A stretch of DNA of 64,000 nucleotides from Polyangia bacterium (GTDB lineage: Bacteria; Myxococcota_A; Polyangia; Fen-1088), in contig DATATI010000010.1 in the NCBI GenBank assembly GCA_036268875.1, positions 19,695 through 83,694 of the forward strand. The letters run 5' to 3'. The stretch's first letter is position 1; each line of letters opens with the position of its first letter. The notes beneath the pieces were generated by a model, which was not told where the DNA came from, ran no database searches, and saw only the letters and a list, made by a program, of their open reading frames with translations. Below, in pieces: positions 9,101 to 19,817 of this stretch. Position numbers and translations under genes: made by a program.

Positions 9101-9951
9101 TGGCCCACGGGGTCGGCGTCGACGACGCGGCCGAGCGCTATTTTCGGGTGGGTGAGGCGGCTGCCGCTGACGGCCATGTGGAGCGGGCGCTGGGTTTTTA
9201 TTCGCGCGCCTACGGTCGCGACAGCGGCTTTCGTCCCAACCTGGAACGTCTGTCCAAGCTGTGCTTCGAGCTTGAACAGTGGGACAACGCCTGGAAGGCG
9301 ACGGAGGCGATTCTGGATCGCTACCGCCACATCCTGGTGCGTGGGCCGCTGGCGGAGCTGTTGCTGCGGTCGGCGCTGTGCGACGTCTTCATCGCCCAGC
9401 GCGCCACCGCCGCCGCGCGCCTGACCACCATGCTCAGCGACGGCGGACGGTTCGTCGGCGAGGGCGGCATTCGCGACGTCGCCGAGTCCTGGAGCGCGAT
9501 GGGCCTCGAGCCGCGCCTGCTGGTGGGCCTGGAAGGCGAACGGCGCGAGCGCGTGCTGCGCCGGTCCGGCGAGGCGCTGTCATTCGCCGCTTCCGACGCT
9601 GCCACCGCCGACGTGCGCACCGGCGCGCTGGGTTTGCTGGCCGCGCTGGCCATGGTCGAGAGCCGCTGGGCCGACGCCCTTCGTTTTCTCGGCGAGCTCG
9701 GCGCCAACGAAACGCTGCCGCCGCTGACGCGTGGCGGGTATTTGATCGCCGCCGCCGACATCCACTTGCACGAAGGCGCGGACGGCGCCACCGCCCGCGC
9801 GCTTTACGAAAAGGCCAGGACCCTGGTACCCGGCGACGGCCGCCTGGCGCGGCGCCTGGCCAGTCCCGATCCGCTGACCTGCCCGCCGTCCGATCCGCTG
9901 TTCGTCGACGACGACGAAGAGGAGCCGACCGGCGTCGACGTTCAGCGCTAG
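6193..9951 (+). CDS. Large tetratricopeptide-like repeat protein, 1252 aa
   Basis: Very long all-helical protein rich in Ala, Leu and Arg, with recurring 34-residue-like helix pairs (for example AERLASALEAERDPLGAVAVLDAALD, ALDLDPRNVDVVVALERLTERTGRWADLADELRRKA, AAERYFRVGEAAAADGHVERALGFYSRAYG). This pattern is typical of the giant TPR scaffolds of myxobacteria. There is no signal peptide or membrane helix, so it is likely cytoplasmic. The C-terminus is acidic (DDDEEEP). The start is uncertain: TTG at 6193, with GTG at 6199 and 6202 as alternatives. It is divergent from manC with 87 bp between them. No enzymatic domain is visible, and the partner is unknown. Confidence 0.85.
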   Translation: MPVVPAEGAKAAVSRIEELRRVLASTPDATTRARLRVELADLLRARADPFSALSELRRAAGEAPQLTSVRLALLSAAAELPAGERAMLLAEHARGDRGPVAIWAYAAALARAENGAVEEATRAFLDLAGDLRVSLHRRRSAARRAEALAEKSPRQQIAALRVQATLASGRARLALLRRAATIAERVPEAVTLLGVAHDWLAAGGTGDAAAVLLARARTAGGAATALAALEDEIVQRTPRPESVSPSGVSRVSAGEKKTRGRTSQALAGDALAAARAGRPAVARRLAERALRSPAVEGSDVAGAVNAVVTTLQELGAPREALLLRRTCLESAPEEPRAAALAALASDAASAGFETLAAAFRADSLGRQPSLAVPVDDSLPATPAGFFLAAQRALAHLPAGASIDPVLALLEKAVAGHPAADDALALGEKVLRQTASPDVSFRIIDLLRAANSSEPDPARRARVAERLASALEAERDPLGAVAVLDAALDAIPPAAGASLRQRRARMLRDMGRPKDLSAALQGDIPALDEDARRDAFAERALLLENAGDADGALEIRLLALNESPGDLPLLQAARRHLDHSGRWELSLRLATSAVSHLTTAAEKLPLLRDIARLNETAAHNLPAAANAWLEVTRLDRDDAAAAESAERLLMAIGQWDRCAALLAWVASRPDRHGEPMRRAALLWRLAELRRARLGQEEEAFRLYSLLDKEAAAVPRGGKKGRRPLPAQAEPAIDLVVLPPVFGALGRALAMRSLRAAVAPSRADLAAALLDRAMFLVDPLARVADAQRDLARALDLDPRNVDVVVALERLTERTGRWADLADELRRKAAASPAPVAARLWYGVGRIGERQSDPTVAADAYRQACALDSTLIEPVAALRRLARLRRDWPEVARLLEIEHALSPGPREQAETSAELAQVLGDHLQQPERAVSLLESALTFFPDDTAMLQRLFALNLAAGGGHWEQAGQVLDRLLAHGVGVDDAAERYFRVGEAAAADGHVERALGFYSRAYGRDSGFRPNLERLSKLCFELEQWDNAWKATEAILDRYRHILVRGPLAELLLRSALCDVFIAQRATAAARLTTMLSDGGRFVGEGGIRDVAESWSAMGLEPRLLVGLEGERRERVLRRSGEALSFAASDAATADVRTGALGLLAALAMVESRWADALRFLGELGANETLPPLTRGGYLIAAADIHLHEGADGATARALYEKARTLVPGDGRLARRLASPDPLTCPPSDPLFVDDDEEEPTGVDVQR

Positions 9952-9958
9952 TGGCGGT

Positions 9959-11056
9959 CTAGAGGTCCGCGGCGGCCATCAGGCGCGCGCCGCCGGCCGA
10001 ACCGTTGGCCATCACCGAACGCCAACCGAAAACGGCGGCCGGGGCGCGCTTTTGGATGTGGCGCGGGTGCGAGCCTTCGTAACGACCGGCGGTGATGCTG
10101 ACCCGATCGGGGTACAGGTTCAGCGCGCCCACCAGGCCCACCGATTCGGGCGGCATGGTGTACGACTGGCCGTCGTGGACCACCGTCGCGCGCGGGCCCA
10201 CCACCACCGGAAAGCGCAGCGCCAGATCGCGCGGATCGACCTTCAGGGGGCGCAGACGTTGGCGCTCTTCCGCCAGGAGAATGGCGGGTGTCTTGCCCGA
10301 CAGCTCGGTGGGGGTGCGGGCGTTCAGATCGCGCAGCCACTCTGACAGCTGGCGGTCAAGGTCAGCCTCGTCGACGAAGACGCGCGACTTGAAGAACATG
10401 TGCTTGACCCAGTTGCCCAGGTTGGTGCCCGGGCCACGGTCGGCGCCGCGGCGGGCCCGCACCTCGATGCCCAGGCCCAGCTGAACCGAGGCATAGGCAA
10501 AGGCCGGATCCCACTCCAGCACCTGGCCGTCCTTGTCGGCGCGCAGTCCGATGGGCTTCGGTCGATCGAACGCCGCCAGCAGCGGCACCCCGCCCATGGC
10601 GTCGAAGTGGTGAATGATCGATCGCACCAGCGATTCGACGCCTTGATCGTCGACGATCGATACCGCCACCCAGCGCGAGTACTCCAGGCGCGAGGCGAAA
10701 AAGTTGATGGTGCGGGTCTCGCCGTCCTTGAGGCGCACGTCCGCCTGGCCGAAGCCGTGACGCGAGATCTCGCCCGGCACCTTGTCCTGATGGCCGAGGG
10801 GTCGGCTGCGGCGCGGGCGGACGCCGGCAATCAGCGAGTAAAGCGCGCTTTTGCCACCGTCATAGCCGGCCTGCTTGGCCTGCTCGACGATCTCCAGCGA
10901 ACGAAGGTTGGGTTGTTTGAGCAAAAGGTCAACCACGAATGCCCGGAACGGCTGAGCCTTCGACGGACGTCCCACGCTCCGCTTCACCGATTCGACCGAA
11001 ATTTCCTTTTCCACGAAGTCTAAATACGAGTGACGCCCGTCGAGGATACGCGGCAA
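9959..11056 (-). CDS. Orphan IS21-type (IstA-like) transposase, probably inactive or domesticated
   Basis: The middle and end match the IS21 IstA integrase core. NFFASRLEYSRWVAVSIVDD followed by FDAMGGVPLLAAFDRPKPI matches the family pattern of a catalytic strand then YDNMK, giving acidic residues near 106 and 164. The C-terminal tail LNARTPTELSGKTPAILLAEE matches IstA after its Glu helix. In active IstA the third acid lies in KGKVER; here the equivalent segment is GTNLGNWV, so the Glu is missing. No istB ATPase gene follows; the next gene on this strand is beyond another operon. I did not detect flanking terminal repeats. The reading frame is intact at 365 residues, which argues for selection on a non-transposition role. 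Confidence 0.75.
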   Translation of the reverse strand: MPRILDGRHSYLDFVEKEISVESVKRSVGRPSKAQPFRAFVVDLLLKQPNLRSLEIVEQAKQAGYDGGKSALYSLIAGVRPRRSRPLGHQDKVPGEISRHGFGQADVRLKDGETRTINFFASRLEYSRWVAVSIVDDQGVESLVRSIIHHFDAMGGVPLLAAFDRPKPIGLRADKDGQVLEWDPAFAYASVQLGLGIEVRARRGADRGPGTNLGNWVKHMFFKSRVFVDEADLDRQLSEWLRDLNARTPTELSGKTPAILLAEERQRLRPLKVDPRDLALRFPVVVGPRATVVHDGQSYTMPPESVGLVGALNLYPDRVSITAGRYEGSHPRHIQKRAPAAVFGWRSVMANGSAGGARLMAAADL

Positions 11057-11180
11057 GAATAAAAAAGTGCTCCACTGTGCGCAAGGACGGCCGGCGCACT
11101 CACGGCGCCTTTGAATTGCCTATGAATTTTGCGACCTTCCGCGGGAAGCTGGCGGGTCATGCGGCGGAGCGGACGATTGG

Positions 11181-12254
11181 TCAACCAGCGATGGTGGTGG
11201 TTCTGGTCAGGCCGCGGCGCGCGTCACGACGCTCAATGCCTAGCTCGATGAGGCGCGAGACCAAGGCTTCTGGGGAGAGCCCCGCGGCTTCCCACATTTT
11301 CGGGTACATCGACATGGCGGTGAAACCGGGGATGGTGTTTACCTCGTTGACATAAAGCTCGCCGCTGCCGCGATCGAGGAAGAAATCGACGCGCGCCATT
11401 CCCGACAGCTCCAATACCTTGAAGGTGCGGATCGACAGCTCGCGCACACGCGCCTGGGTGGCCGGCGGAATATCGGCGGGAATGCGCAAGGCCGCGCCGT
11501 TCGGATCGACGTACTTGGCGTCGTACGAATAGAACGCGTGTTGCGCGCCGATGATGATCTCGCCCGGCACGGAGGCCTGCGGGTGATCGTTGCCCAGCAC
11601 GGCGCACTCGAGCTCGCGGGCGTCGACGGCGCGTTCGATGATCACCTTGCGGTCGAAGGCCAGGGCCGCGCGCACCGCCGGCTCCAGCGCCGCCACTGTC
11701 TTGACGGGCGTGACGCCGACAGATGATCCGGTGTTCGCCGGCTTGACGAACAAAGGGAAGCCAAGCGCTTGTGCGCGGGCCAGCGCGGCGGCGGGCGTGT
11801 CCTGCAGCTCGGCGGCGGAGAGCACCTGGAAATCGACCACCGGCAGACCAGCGTCGCCCAAGAGCCGCTTGCTGACGTCTTTGTCCATCCCGATCGCCGA
11901 CCCCAGCACGCCGGCGCCCACGTAGCCGATGTCCAGAAAATCCAGCATTCCTTGCACGGTGCCGTCTTCACCGTAGGGGCCGTGCAAGATCGGAAAGACG
12001 ATGTCGTCAGGGCCGGCGGCGTCGGAGAAGCCCACGGTCTCGGCCCGGGGATCGAGACGCAGTTGATGGGGATCGCCCACCGCGCGCTCCAGCGTCGATT
12101 CCGGTTCGCGCCGCCACTGGCCGTCCTTGCCGATGCTGATCAGCGCCGGCGAAAAACGGGCGCGATCCAGGGCCAGCCAGATGTTGCGCGCCGACAGGAT
12201 GGAGATCTCGTGTTCCGACGAGCGGCCGCCAAACAAGATCACCACGCGCATCAT
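11181..12254 (-). CDS. ddl: D-alanine--D-alanine ligase
   Basis: ATP-grasp ligase making the D-Ala-D-Ala dipeptide for peptidoglycan. The N-terminal FGGRSSEHEISILSA motif, the FPILHGPYGEDGTVQG loop, the FVKPANTGSSVGV ATP-binding segment and the metal-binding VNEVNTIPGFTAMSMYPKMWE signature are all present. Length of 357 residues is usual. The ATG at 12254 is chosen because AAGGAG lies 7 nt upstream and the protein begins directly with MRVVILFGG after a second Met; the longer open frame upstream is not conserved. It lies 22 bp downstream of the peptidase gene on the same strand and may be co-transcribed. Confidence 0.95.
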   Translation of the reverse strand: MMRVVILFGGRSSEHEISILSARNIWLALDRARFSPALISIGKDGQWRREPESTLERAVGDPHQLRLDPRAETVGFSDAAGPDDIVFPILHGPYGEDGTVQGMLDFLDIGYVGAGVLGSAIGMDKDVSKRLLGDAGLPVVDFQVLSAAELQDTPAAALARAQALGFPLFVKPANTGSSVGVTPVKTVAALEPAVRAALAFDRKVIIERAVDARELECAVLGNDHPQASVPGEIIIGAQHAFYSYDAKYVDPNGAALRIPADIPPATQARVRELSIRTFKVLELSGMARVDFFLDRGSGELYVNEVNTIPGFTAMSMYPKMWEAAGLSPEALVSRLIELGIERRDARRGLTRTTTIAG

Positions 12255-12276
12255 CGGGTCGCTCCTTGTGCTGTCA

Positions 12277-14441
<2,165 letters not shown>

Positions 14442-14445
<4 letters not shown>

Positions 14446-15593
14446 CGCCCGCCGGTCGGCGTGGACGCCGGTGGCGCCGCCGGGTCGGGCGTGCCGATGC
14501 GAGCGGGCAGCCCGGACAACATCGTCGCCGCCATGGCGTCTACGTCTTTGGCGCTCTCGGCGTCGAGATCGAGGTGCTGGCGCGTGTGCCACAAGATGCG
14601 TCCGTCGTAGGCCGAGACCAGGGTCATCGCCACGTAGATATTGTCGCCGCCGAACCATTCGTCGTCGTGGGCGACGGTGCCTTCGTGGGTGTACTGCGGC
14701 CCGTCCAGCGGAATGACCAGACCAACGCCGATGTTCACGTGCGGGCCGCCGCCGTAGATTCGCCCCGGCGCGCCCGGAACCGGCGGCGGAGCGCCGCGCC
14801 CGACCGGCGCGCGCCAACCGCCGCCCGTCGGTGCCGCCAGGTGCGAAGGCGCCACCGCGGCCGCCGCTCCCCTTCCCCCGGGCGCCCCGCGAAATGCCGG
14901 CGTTCCCCGCCAACCACCGCCACCACTGCCGCCGCCCAACGGTCCGGCGTGCGATCCGCCGCCGCCCTTCGCCTCTGCCAAAGTGGCGACGATGATCGCG
15001 GCGACGATGACGACGACGAAGACCACGCCCAGCACCTGCGCCACACGCTTGCCGTTCGACACGCTGACGCCTTTGACGTTCACGTACAGCAGCGCATCCG
15101 ATTGCGTCGCCCAACCGACCCGCGCCGCCAGCTCGGGCGCCACGAAGCGCGGTGGCGACAACGGCCCCTGGCCGACGCTGTCGGGGCTGTTCTCGAATTG
15201 CAGGATGCCGTTTGCCAGCCAGCCCAGCTCGTCGCGGCTGACCAGCAGCTGACCGTCCTGGGCCACCACGCCATCCCAGCGCGCGCTGAGGTTCACCTCG
15301 TACCCGCGGCTGTGCAGCAGGCGCTGGATGGCGGCGACGGTCTCCGCCGACAGCGATTGTCCCAACGCCGCCGAAGCCGCCGGATCGTTATCGCCTACCT
15401 GGTCGAGAATGACGAACACGTCGGGCGGCAAAAGCGCGATCCGCGCCGGCGTGTATGTGCGCGCGGCGAACGCCGGTTCCACCAGCGGCGCGGGCGCGGT
15501 GGCGCAGCTGGCGGTCCAGGCAAGCATGGCCAGCGCCAGCGGCAGGGCCGCGTGCCGCAACCGGGCCAGGGTCAGCGCGGAATGGTTGTACAC
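14442..15593 (-). CDS. Putative envelope lipoprotein with Gly-rich insert, 383 aa
   Basis: The signal peptide ends in the lipobox TASC near residue 30, so it is probably lipid-anchored. The N-terminal half (ARIALLPPDVFVILDQVGDN, GQSLSAETVAAIQRLLHSRGYEV) resembles the periplasmic Rossmann-like nucleotide-free domains seen in lipoproteins that sense or assemble surface structures, but I cannot name the family. A hydrophobic segment (VLGVVFVVVIVAAIIVATL) followed by a long Gly/Ser/Pro-rich low-complexity stretch interrupts the protein. After it comes GVGLVIPLDGPQYTHEG and ILWHTRQHLDLDAESAKDVD. The stop overlaps the start of the peptidase gene by 4 bp. Confidence 0.7.
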
Positions 15594-15682
15594 GGCAAGA
15601 TCAACTTAGCACGCAGGATTCATCCGTTCCGCGCGTCGGGCGCCGACCCGAGGTATGCTTGCCAGTCGATCGGATCTTACAG

Positions 15683-16483
15683 ATGAGGACGCGCCACTGT
15701 CTTTTTGCCGCTCCGGTCGCGCTGCTGGTCGCGGGCCAGGCGAGCGCCGTCGAGAAAAACGCCGACCGAACTGCGGCGGCCGGCTCTCCGCTGCGCATGA
15801 CGGTCGACAAATCGAAGGTGGATCTGCCGCAACACCGGCTGGAGGTGACGCTGTCGCATCAGGTCCCGAAGATTGCCATCAAGGTGACCGGCGAATCGGG
15901 CGAGGTGCTGGCCGACGACGAAGAAGATGTCTCCGCTCGTCCCTCAGGCGCGCCCATCATCGTGACCTGGAACCCGTCCCGCGACGAGCCGGTGATGCAC
16001 ATCGATCTGCACGCCACCGACGCGCGCGGCTCGTCGTTCAACGTCACGCTGACGCCGTATTCCGTTTCCATCCCCCACGACGATGTGACCTTTCGGACCG
16101 ATTCGGCCGAGATCGACGCGACGGAGGTACCCAAGCTGGACACCGCCCACCAGCGTTTGATCGAACGGCTGGCCGTCGCGCGCGGCAAGGGCCTGCCCCG
16201 TGAGGTCACGCTTTACATCGTCGGAGCCACCGACACGGTGGGCAGCGTCGCCCACAACCTGAAGCTGTCGCAAGATCGCGCCCGTTCCATCGCCCTGTGG
16301 TTTCGCCGCAAGGGCGTGCCCATCCCCATCGCCTATGCGGGCCTGGGCAAGGCGCACGTGGTGCAAGACTCGGCCGATCAGGAAGACCAGCGCATCAACC
16401 GACGGGTCGACTATTTCCTCTCCGCCAGCGAGCCGATGATCAAGGTGGCAGGGATCCGGCCGATGTGGAGGAGGCTCGATTGA
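15683..16483 (+). CDS. OmpA-family periplasmic protein
   Basis: The signal peptide (MRTRHCLFAAPVALLVAGQASA) leads a 266-residue mature-type protein whose C-terminal third is an OmpA/MotB peptidoglycan-associated domain: VTFRTDSAEIDATEVPKLDTAHQRL, YIVGATDTVG, NLKLSQDRARSIALWFRRKGV and DQRINRRVDYFL. The region before it is beta-rich and could be a binding domain. The ATG at 15683 is chosen because it starts the signal peptide; the longer frame upstream is a shadow. Its stop TGA overlaps the TTG start of the next lipoprotein gene, so the two are translated in tandem. Confidence 0.85.
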   Translation: MRTRHCLFAAPVALLVAGQASAVEKNADRTAAAGSPLRMTVDKSKVDLPQHRLEVTLSHQVPKIAIKVTGESGEVLADDEEDVSARPSGAPIIVTWNPSRDEPVMHIDLHATDARGSSFNVTLTPYSVSIPHDDVTFRTDSAEIDATEVPKLDTAHQRLIERLAVARGKGLPREVTLYIVGATDTVGSVAHNLKLSQDRARSIALWFRRKGVPIPIAYAGLGKAHVVQDSADQEDQRINRRVDYFLSASEPMIKVAGIRPMWRRLD

Positions 16484-16932
16484 AAACGCTGGCTTCGACG
16501 ATTTTGTTCGCGCCATTGTGGCTGGCGTGCGCCACCGCGCCCGTGGGGCCGTCGGTGACGCCGGTGACGCTGGTGCAGACGTGTCCCAGGGGGCCATTCT
16601 GCGTGACCGGGCAGATTGACGATCAGTTCGCCCTGGCGGTGGTCGACGCTCGCTGCTTCGTGCGCACCGTCGATGGCCAGCTCAGCGAGGTGACCTCGGA
16701 TGCACGAGGCGTCTTCCTGATCGACGGACTGACCGCTCTGCCGTCGGAGATCCGCTTCGAAAAGGCCGGCTTCGAGAGCCAAGCCGTTCCGGTCTTATCA
16801 GGCAGCAGCGGCAGCGCCGCCCGCGCTTACGTCACCTTGCAACGCAGCGACGACAGCGACTGTTTCTGCGAAGGCATCCCGGGGTCACCCGGTCAGCCCG
16901 CCTGCCCGCCGGAACGCTGCCAGCGCCACTAA
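16480..16932 (+). CDS. Small lipoprotein with carboxypeptidase-regulatory-like fold
   Basis: Starts at a TTG that overlaps the upstream OmpA gene stop, with a strong GGAGGAGG ribosome-binding site 5-6 nt ahead, which decides the start. The signal peptide MKTLASTILFAPLWLAC has a clear lipobox with Cys 17. The 130-residue mature part contains the pattern ARCFVRTVDGQLSEVTSDARGVFLIDGLTALPSEIRFEKAGF, typical of transthyretin-like or CarboxypepD_reg beta-sandwich domains. The C-terminus is Cys-rich (CFCEG, CPPERC). Probably works with the OmpA protein at the cell wall; this is inference from the tandem arrangement only. Confidence 0.7.
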   Translation: MKTLASTILFAPLWLACATAPVGPSVTPVTLVQTCPRGPFCVTGQIDDQFALAVVDARCFVRTVDGQLSEVTSDARGVFLIDGLTALPSEIRFEKAGFESQAVPVLSGSSGSAARAYVTLQRSDDSDCFCEGIPGSPGQPACPPERCQRH

Positions 16933-16964
16933 ACCTCCTGCGGCCCTTCAACGGCGCGACTCCC

Positions 16965-17060
16965 GTTCAGGAGGCCGCGCTCTGTCCGGCCGGCTTGCCT
17001 TGCGCGAGCAATCCATTTGGGGGCGACGTGGGGGAGAATTTAATCACCCCGCAGAGAGCG
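16965..17060. repeat. Dispersed two-hairpin repeat, copy 1
   Basis: A block of about 96 bp that matches those at 39263 and 43966 in order and spacing: GTTCAGGAGGCCG, an imperfect GC-rich stem, CTTGCGCGAGC, then GGGGGCGACGTGGGGG and an AT-rich loop (GAATTTAATC) closed by CCCC. It ends 4 bp from the recQ stop codon. On the minus strand it therefore forms the recQ 3' UTR. Likely a terminator-type or REP-like element. Confidence 0.7.
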
Positions 17061-17063
17061 CCT

Positions 17064-19367
17064 CTAATCGCCGCCGGGGTTGTAGAAGCCGGGGAGGCGG
17101 GGGCCGCGGTCACGGTTGCGGTCGCCGCCGCCTTCGCGTCCCTGACGGTTGCGATCGCGACCCCGGCGCCGGCGCCGGTTGCGGCCGCCGCCATCGCCTG
17201 GCGCACCACCGCCGTTGTTGCCGCCGCCATTGTTGCCACCGCCGTTGCCGCGGCCGTTGTGGCCTTGAGCGTTCTGCGGGCGGTAATTGTTGTTGTGACC
17301 ACCACCGGCCGGTTGTTGCTGCGGGCGCAGGGTGGCCATCATCGGCAAAGCGACGATTGGCGACGGTCGCCAATCAACGTACGGTCGAATGTTGGCGTCG
17401 CGCACGGTTGCCCACCCGCCGTCTATGTCGCCGCTGCCATCGCCGGGCGGCAAGGCCACGACACCGGCGCCGTCTTCGGCGGCTTGCTGATTGGCCTCCG
17501 CCAGCCAGGCGGCCTGGTCGTCGATGACGGCATCGCCGGGCATCTCGCGTCCGGCGTCGGGGAGATCATCCCAGATCTTTTCGTCGAAGACGCCAACCGT
17601 TTCGCCGTCGGCGCTGTCCGCCACCACGTATGGGGGCAGGGGCGGCAGAACGTCAGACGGAATTGGCGTCTCGAATACCACCACCGGCGGTGCGACGGCG
17701 GGACGGGCGGCGCCCGGTCCTGGCAGACCGACGCGCACGTCGGCACCGCCGCTGCCGCGCCGCCGCCGCCGCCGCGGGCGAGCATGGAAGTCGGTGGCGG
17801 CATGTAGACCGTGGCGCTCGTCGGCTGACCCGGGATCGAACACCTCGCTGTCGAGACCCGCGCACGAATCGCACAGGCCGCACTTGTCGCCTTCCGGCTC
17901 GCCGAAATAGGCGCGCATCATCTGCACGCGGCAGCGTTGCGTGTTCATGTACGCAAGCAGCGCCGCCAGCCGCCGGCGATCGGAGATGCGCCGCGCTTCG
18001 AACACCGACGCCGCCTTGTCGATCCGCTCGCGCGTAGGTTTGGGCTCGACGCCTTCCCAGCGCGCCGCCTTCACTTCTTTGGCGACGCCCATCGCTTCCA
18101 GCACCGACAGAATGACCCGCACCCGTCTTTCAGGCAGCGCCATCGACAGGGCCAGATCACGCACCGAAACTTCTTTGCCTTCGTCGCTCCAGGCGTAAAG
18201 ACCTTCCGCCACCATGCGTGCCTGCACTTTGGTCGGGTGCGCCTCTTTCAAGAAGTGTTCTTGAATAGCGATGTCGTCGGGCTGAAACAGCAGGACGCAA
18301 CGCGCCGGTTTGCCGTCGCGGCCGGCGCGTCCGGCTTCCTGCACATAGGATTCGGGCGAACCAGGCATTTGATAGTGGATGATGTAACGAATGTCTGGCT
18401 TGTCGACGCCCAGGCCGAAGGCGTTAGTGGCCAGCATCACCACTTTGCGGCCGGCTTGCATGAAAGACGCTTGCGCCTTCTCGCGCTCGTCGGTGGTCAT
18501 CTTGCCGTTGTACCGTTCGACGGGGATCTTGCCGTGGCGCAAAGCCACGTACAGATCGTCAACGGCGCGCACCGTGGCGCAGTAAACAATTCCTGGGCGG
18601 CGCAGACGCTGGATCAATTTTCCGAGCTGGCGCAGCTTGTCCGCTTCGCCCGCGACTTTTCGCACGTCGAAGGCCAGATTCGGACGATGGAACGAGATGC
18701 GACAGACCTTGGGGTCGCGCATGCCCAGCTGGACCAGCACGTCGTCGCCGATGGCGGGCGTGGCCGTGGCGGTCAGGCCCAGGATGGGCGGCCGACCCAG
18801 AACCTGGGCCGCACGCCGCAGGCCCAAATAAGACGGTCGAAAGTCATGGCCCCACTGTGAAACGCAGTGCGCTTCGTCGACACAGAAAAGCGAGAACTTC
18901 ACGCCCGCCAGCGCGTCTTGCACGGTGGGCGAATTGATCGACTCTGGGGTGATCAGCACCAGCTTGATGGCGCCTTCGCGCACGGCCTGAAGATCGGCGG
19001 CGCGTTCCTTGGCGGTGCGGGTCGAATCGATGCGCGCCACCGGAACGCCGGCGGCTTTCAATTTGCCGACTTGATCTTCAATCAACGCCAGCAGCGGTGA
19101 GACGACAATGGTCGGCCCGTCCATCACCAATGCCGGCAGTTGGTACGTCAGAGATTTGCCACTGCCGGTGGGCATGATGGCCAGCGTGTCCCGGCCGGCC
19201 AGCACCGATTCCATGATCTCTGCTTGGCCGGGGCGCAACCCGCGCAGCTTGAAAACCTCGCGCAGCTTGACCAGCGCACGCTGTAAAGCAGGCGACGGAG
19301 GTGGGGTGGGCTCAGTGGGGGTGATCACCGGCACATGGTCCGTCGCTGACGGAACCGCGCCGGACAC
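17064..19367 (-). CDS. recQ: ATP-dependent DNA helicase RecQ with Arg/Asn/Gly-rich tail
   Basis: 3'-to-5' DNA helicase of recombination repair. The helicase motifs are all present: Walker A MPTGSGKSLTYQLPAL, DEAH box VDEAHCVSQWGHDFRP, TATATP, ATNAFGLGVDKPDIRYIIHY and QEAGRAGRDG. The RecQ zinc site is seen as CRVQMMRAYFG then CGLCDSC. An HRDC domain is not visible. Instead, the last 230 residues are Pro/Asp/Gly-rich and end in a basic Arg-Gly-Asn low-complexity tail (about residues 690-767) resembling nucleic-acid-binding RGG tails. The start is ambiguous: GTG at 19367 lacks a good ribosome site, while a CTG at 19553 in the same frame has one. Divergent from radC. Confidence 0.9.
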   Translation of the reverse strand: MSGAVPSATDHVPVITPTEPTPPPSPALQRALVKLREVFKLRGLRPGQAEIMESVLAGRDTLAIMPTGSGKSLTYQLPALVMDGPTIVVSPLLALIEDQVGKLKAAGVPVARIDSTRTAKERAADLQAVREGAIKLVLITPESINSPTVQDALAGVKFSLFCVDEAHCVSQWGHDFRPSYLGLRRAAQVLGRPPILGLTATATPAIGDDVLVQLGMRDPKVCRISFHRPNLAFDVRKVAGEADKLRQLGKLIQRLRRPGIVYCATVRAVDDLYVALRHGKIPVERYNGKMTTDEREKAQASFMQAGRKVVMLATNAFGLGVDKPDIRYIIHYQMPGSPESYVQEAGRAGRDGKPARCVLLFQPDDIAIQEHFLKEAHPTKVQARMVAEGLYAWSDEGKEVSVRDLALSMALPERRVRVILSVLEAMGVAKEVKAARWEGVEPKPTRERIDKAASVFEARRISDRRRLAALLAYMNTQRCRVQMMRAYFGEPEGDKCGLCDSCAGLDSEVFDPGSADERHGLHAATDFHARPRRRRRRGSGGADVRVGLPGPGAARPAVAPPVVVFETPIPSDVLPPLPPYVVADSADGETVGVFDEKIWDDLPDAGREMPGDAVIDDQAAWLAEANQQAAEDGAGVVALPPGDGSGDIDGGWATVRDANIRPYVDWRPSPIVALPMMATLRPQQQPAGGGHNNNYRPQNAQGHNGRGNGGGNNGGGNNGGGAPGDGGGRNRRRRRGRDRNRQGREGGGDRNRDRGPRLPGFYNPGGD

Positions 19368-19550
19368 GACACTTTCGGCCGCATCGTCTGAGCGGTGAAT
19401 GACGATCGTCGGAACGTCTTCGTCAGAGCCAGTGGCAGACGGGGAAGCCGCCGTCGTTGACGAATCTATTTCCGAAGAGCGTGTTGAATTAGAAGAAGAG
19501 GCAGCCGCCGGTGTTACCGTCAGGGCGGCCCTAGAATCATCATCGGAACT

Positions 19551-19565
19551 CAGGCTGAACTCCTG
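19551..19565 (-). promoter_or_regulatory. Ribosome-binding site deciding a possible CTG start for recQ
   Basis: On the minus strand a CAGGAG box (19560-19565) is followed after 6 nt by CTG (19551-19553), which is in frame with recQ with no stop in between. Use of it would add 62 Ser/Thr/Asp-rich residues to the N-terminus. The region 19368-19817 otherwise holds no gene that I can support. Confidence 0.35.
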
Positions 19566-19817
19566 TGAAAACGGGCGCCAACGCCGTGCACGCCAACCCG
19601 AACACCCTAATGCACCCTGTCACACAAAACTGCTTGTCGGAGGTCGTGGGAAACTGCGACCGTCCGGCGCCGGTGCGGAAACTTATCCGCTAAGCACGAG
19701 CGTTATGCAGACGGTAGCACGGGTTTTTCGCTGGTGCCACTCTTTCTTCTGTCACGTTTGCGTTTCGGGCGTGTCTGTTTTTCATTCGCGGCATACCGGT
19801 TGCGATGGGGTTCGCGC

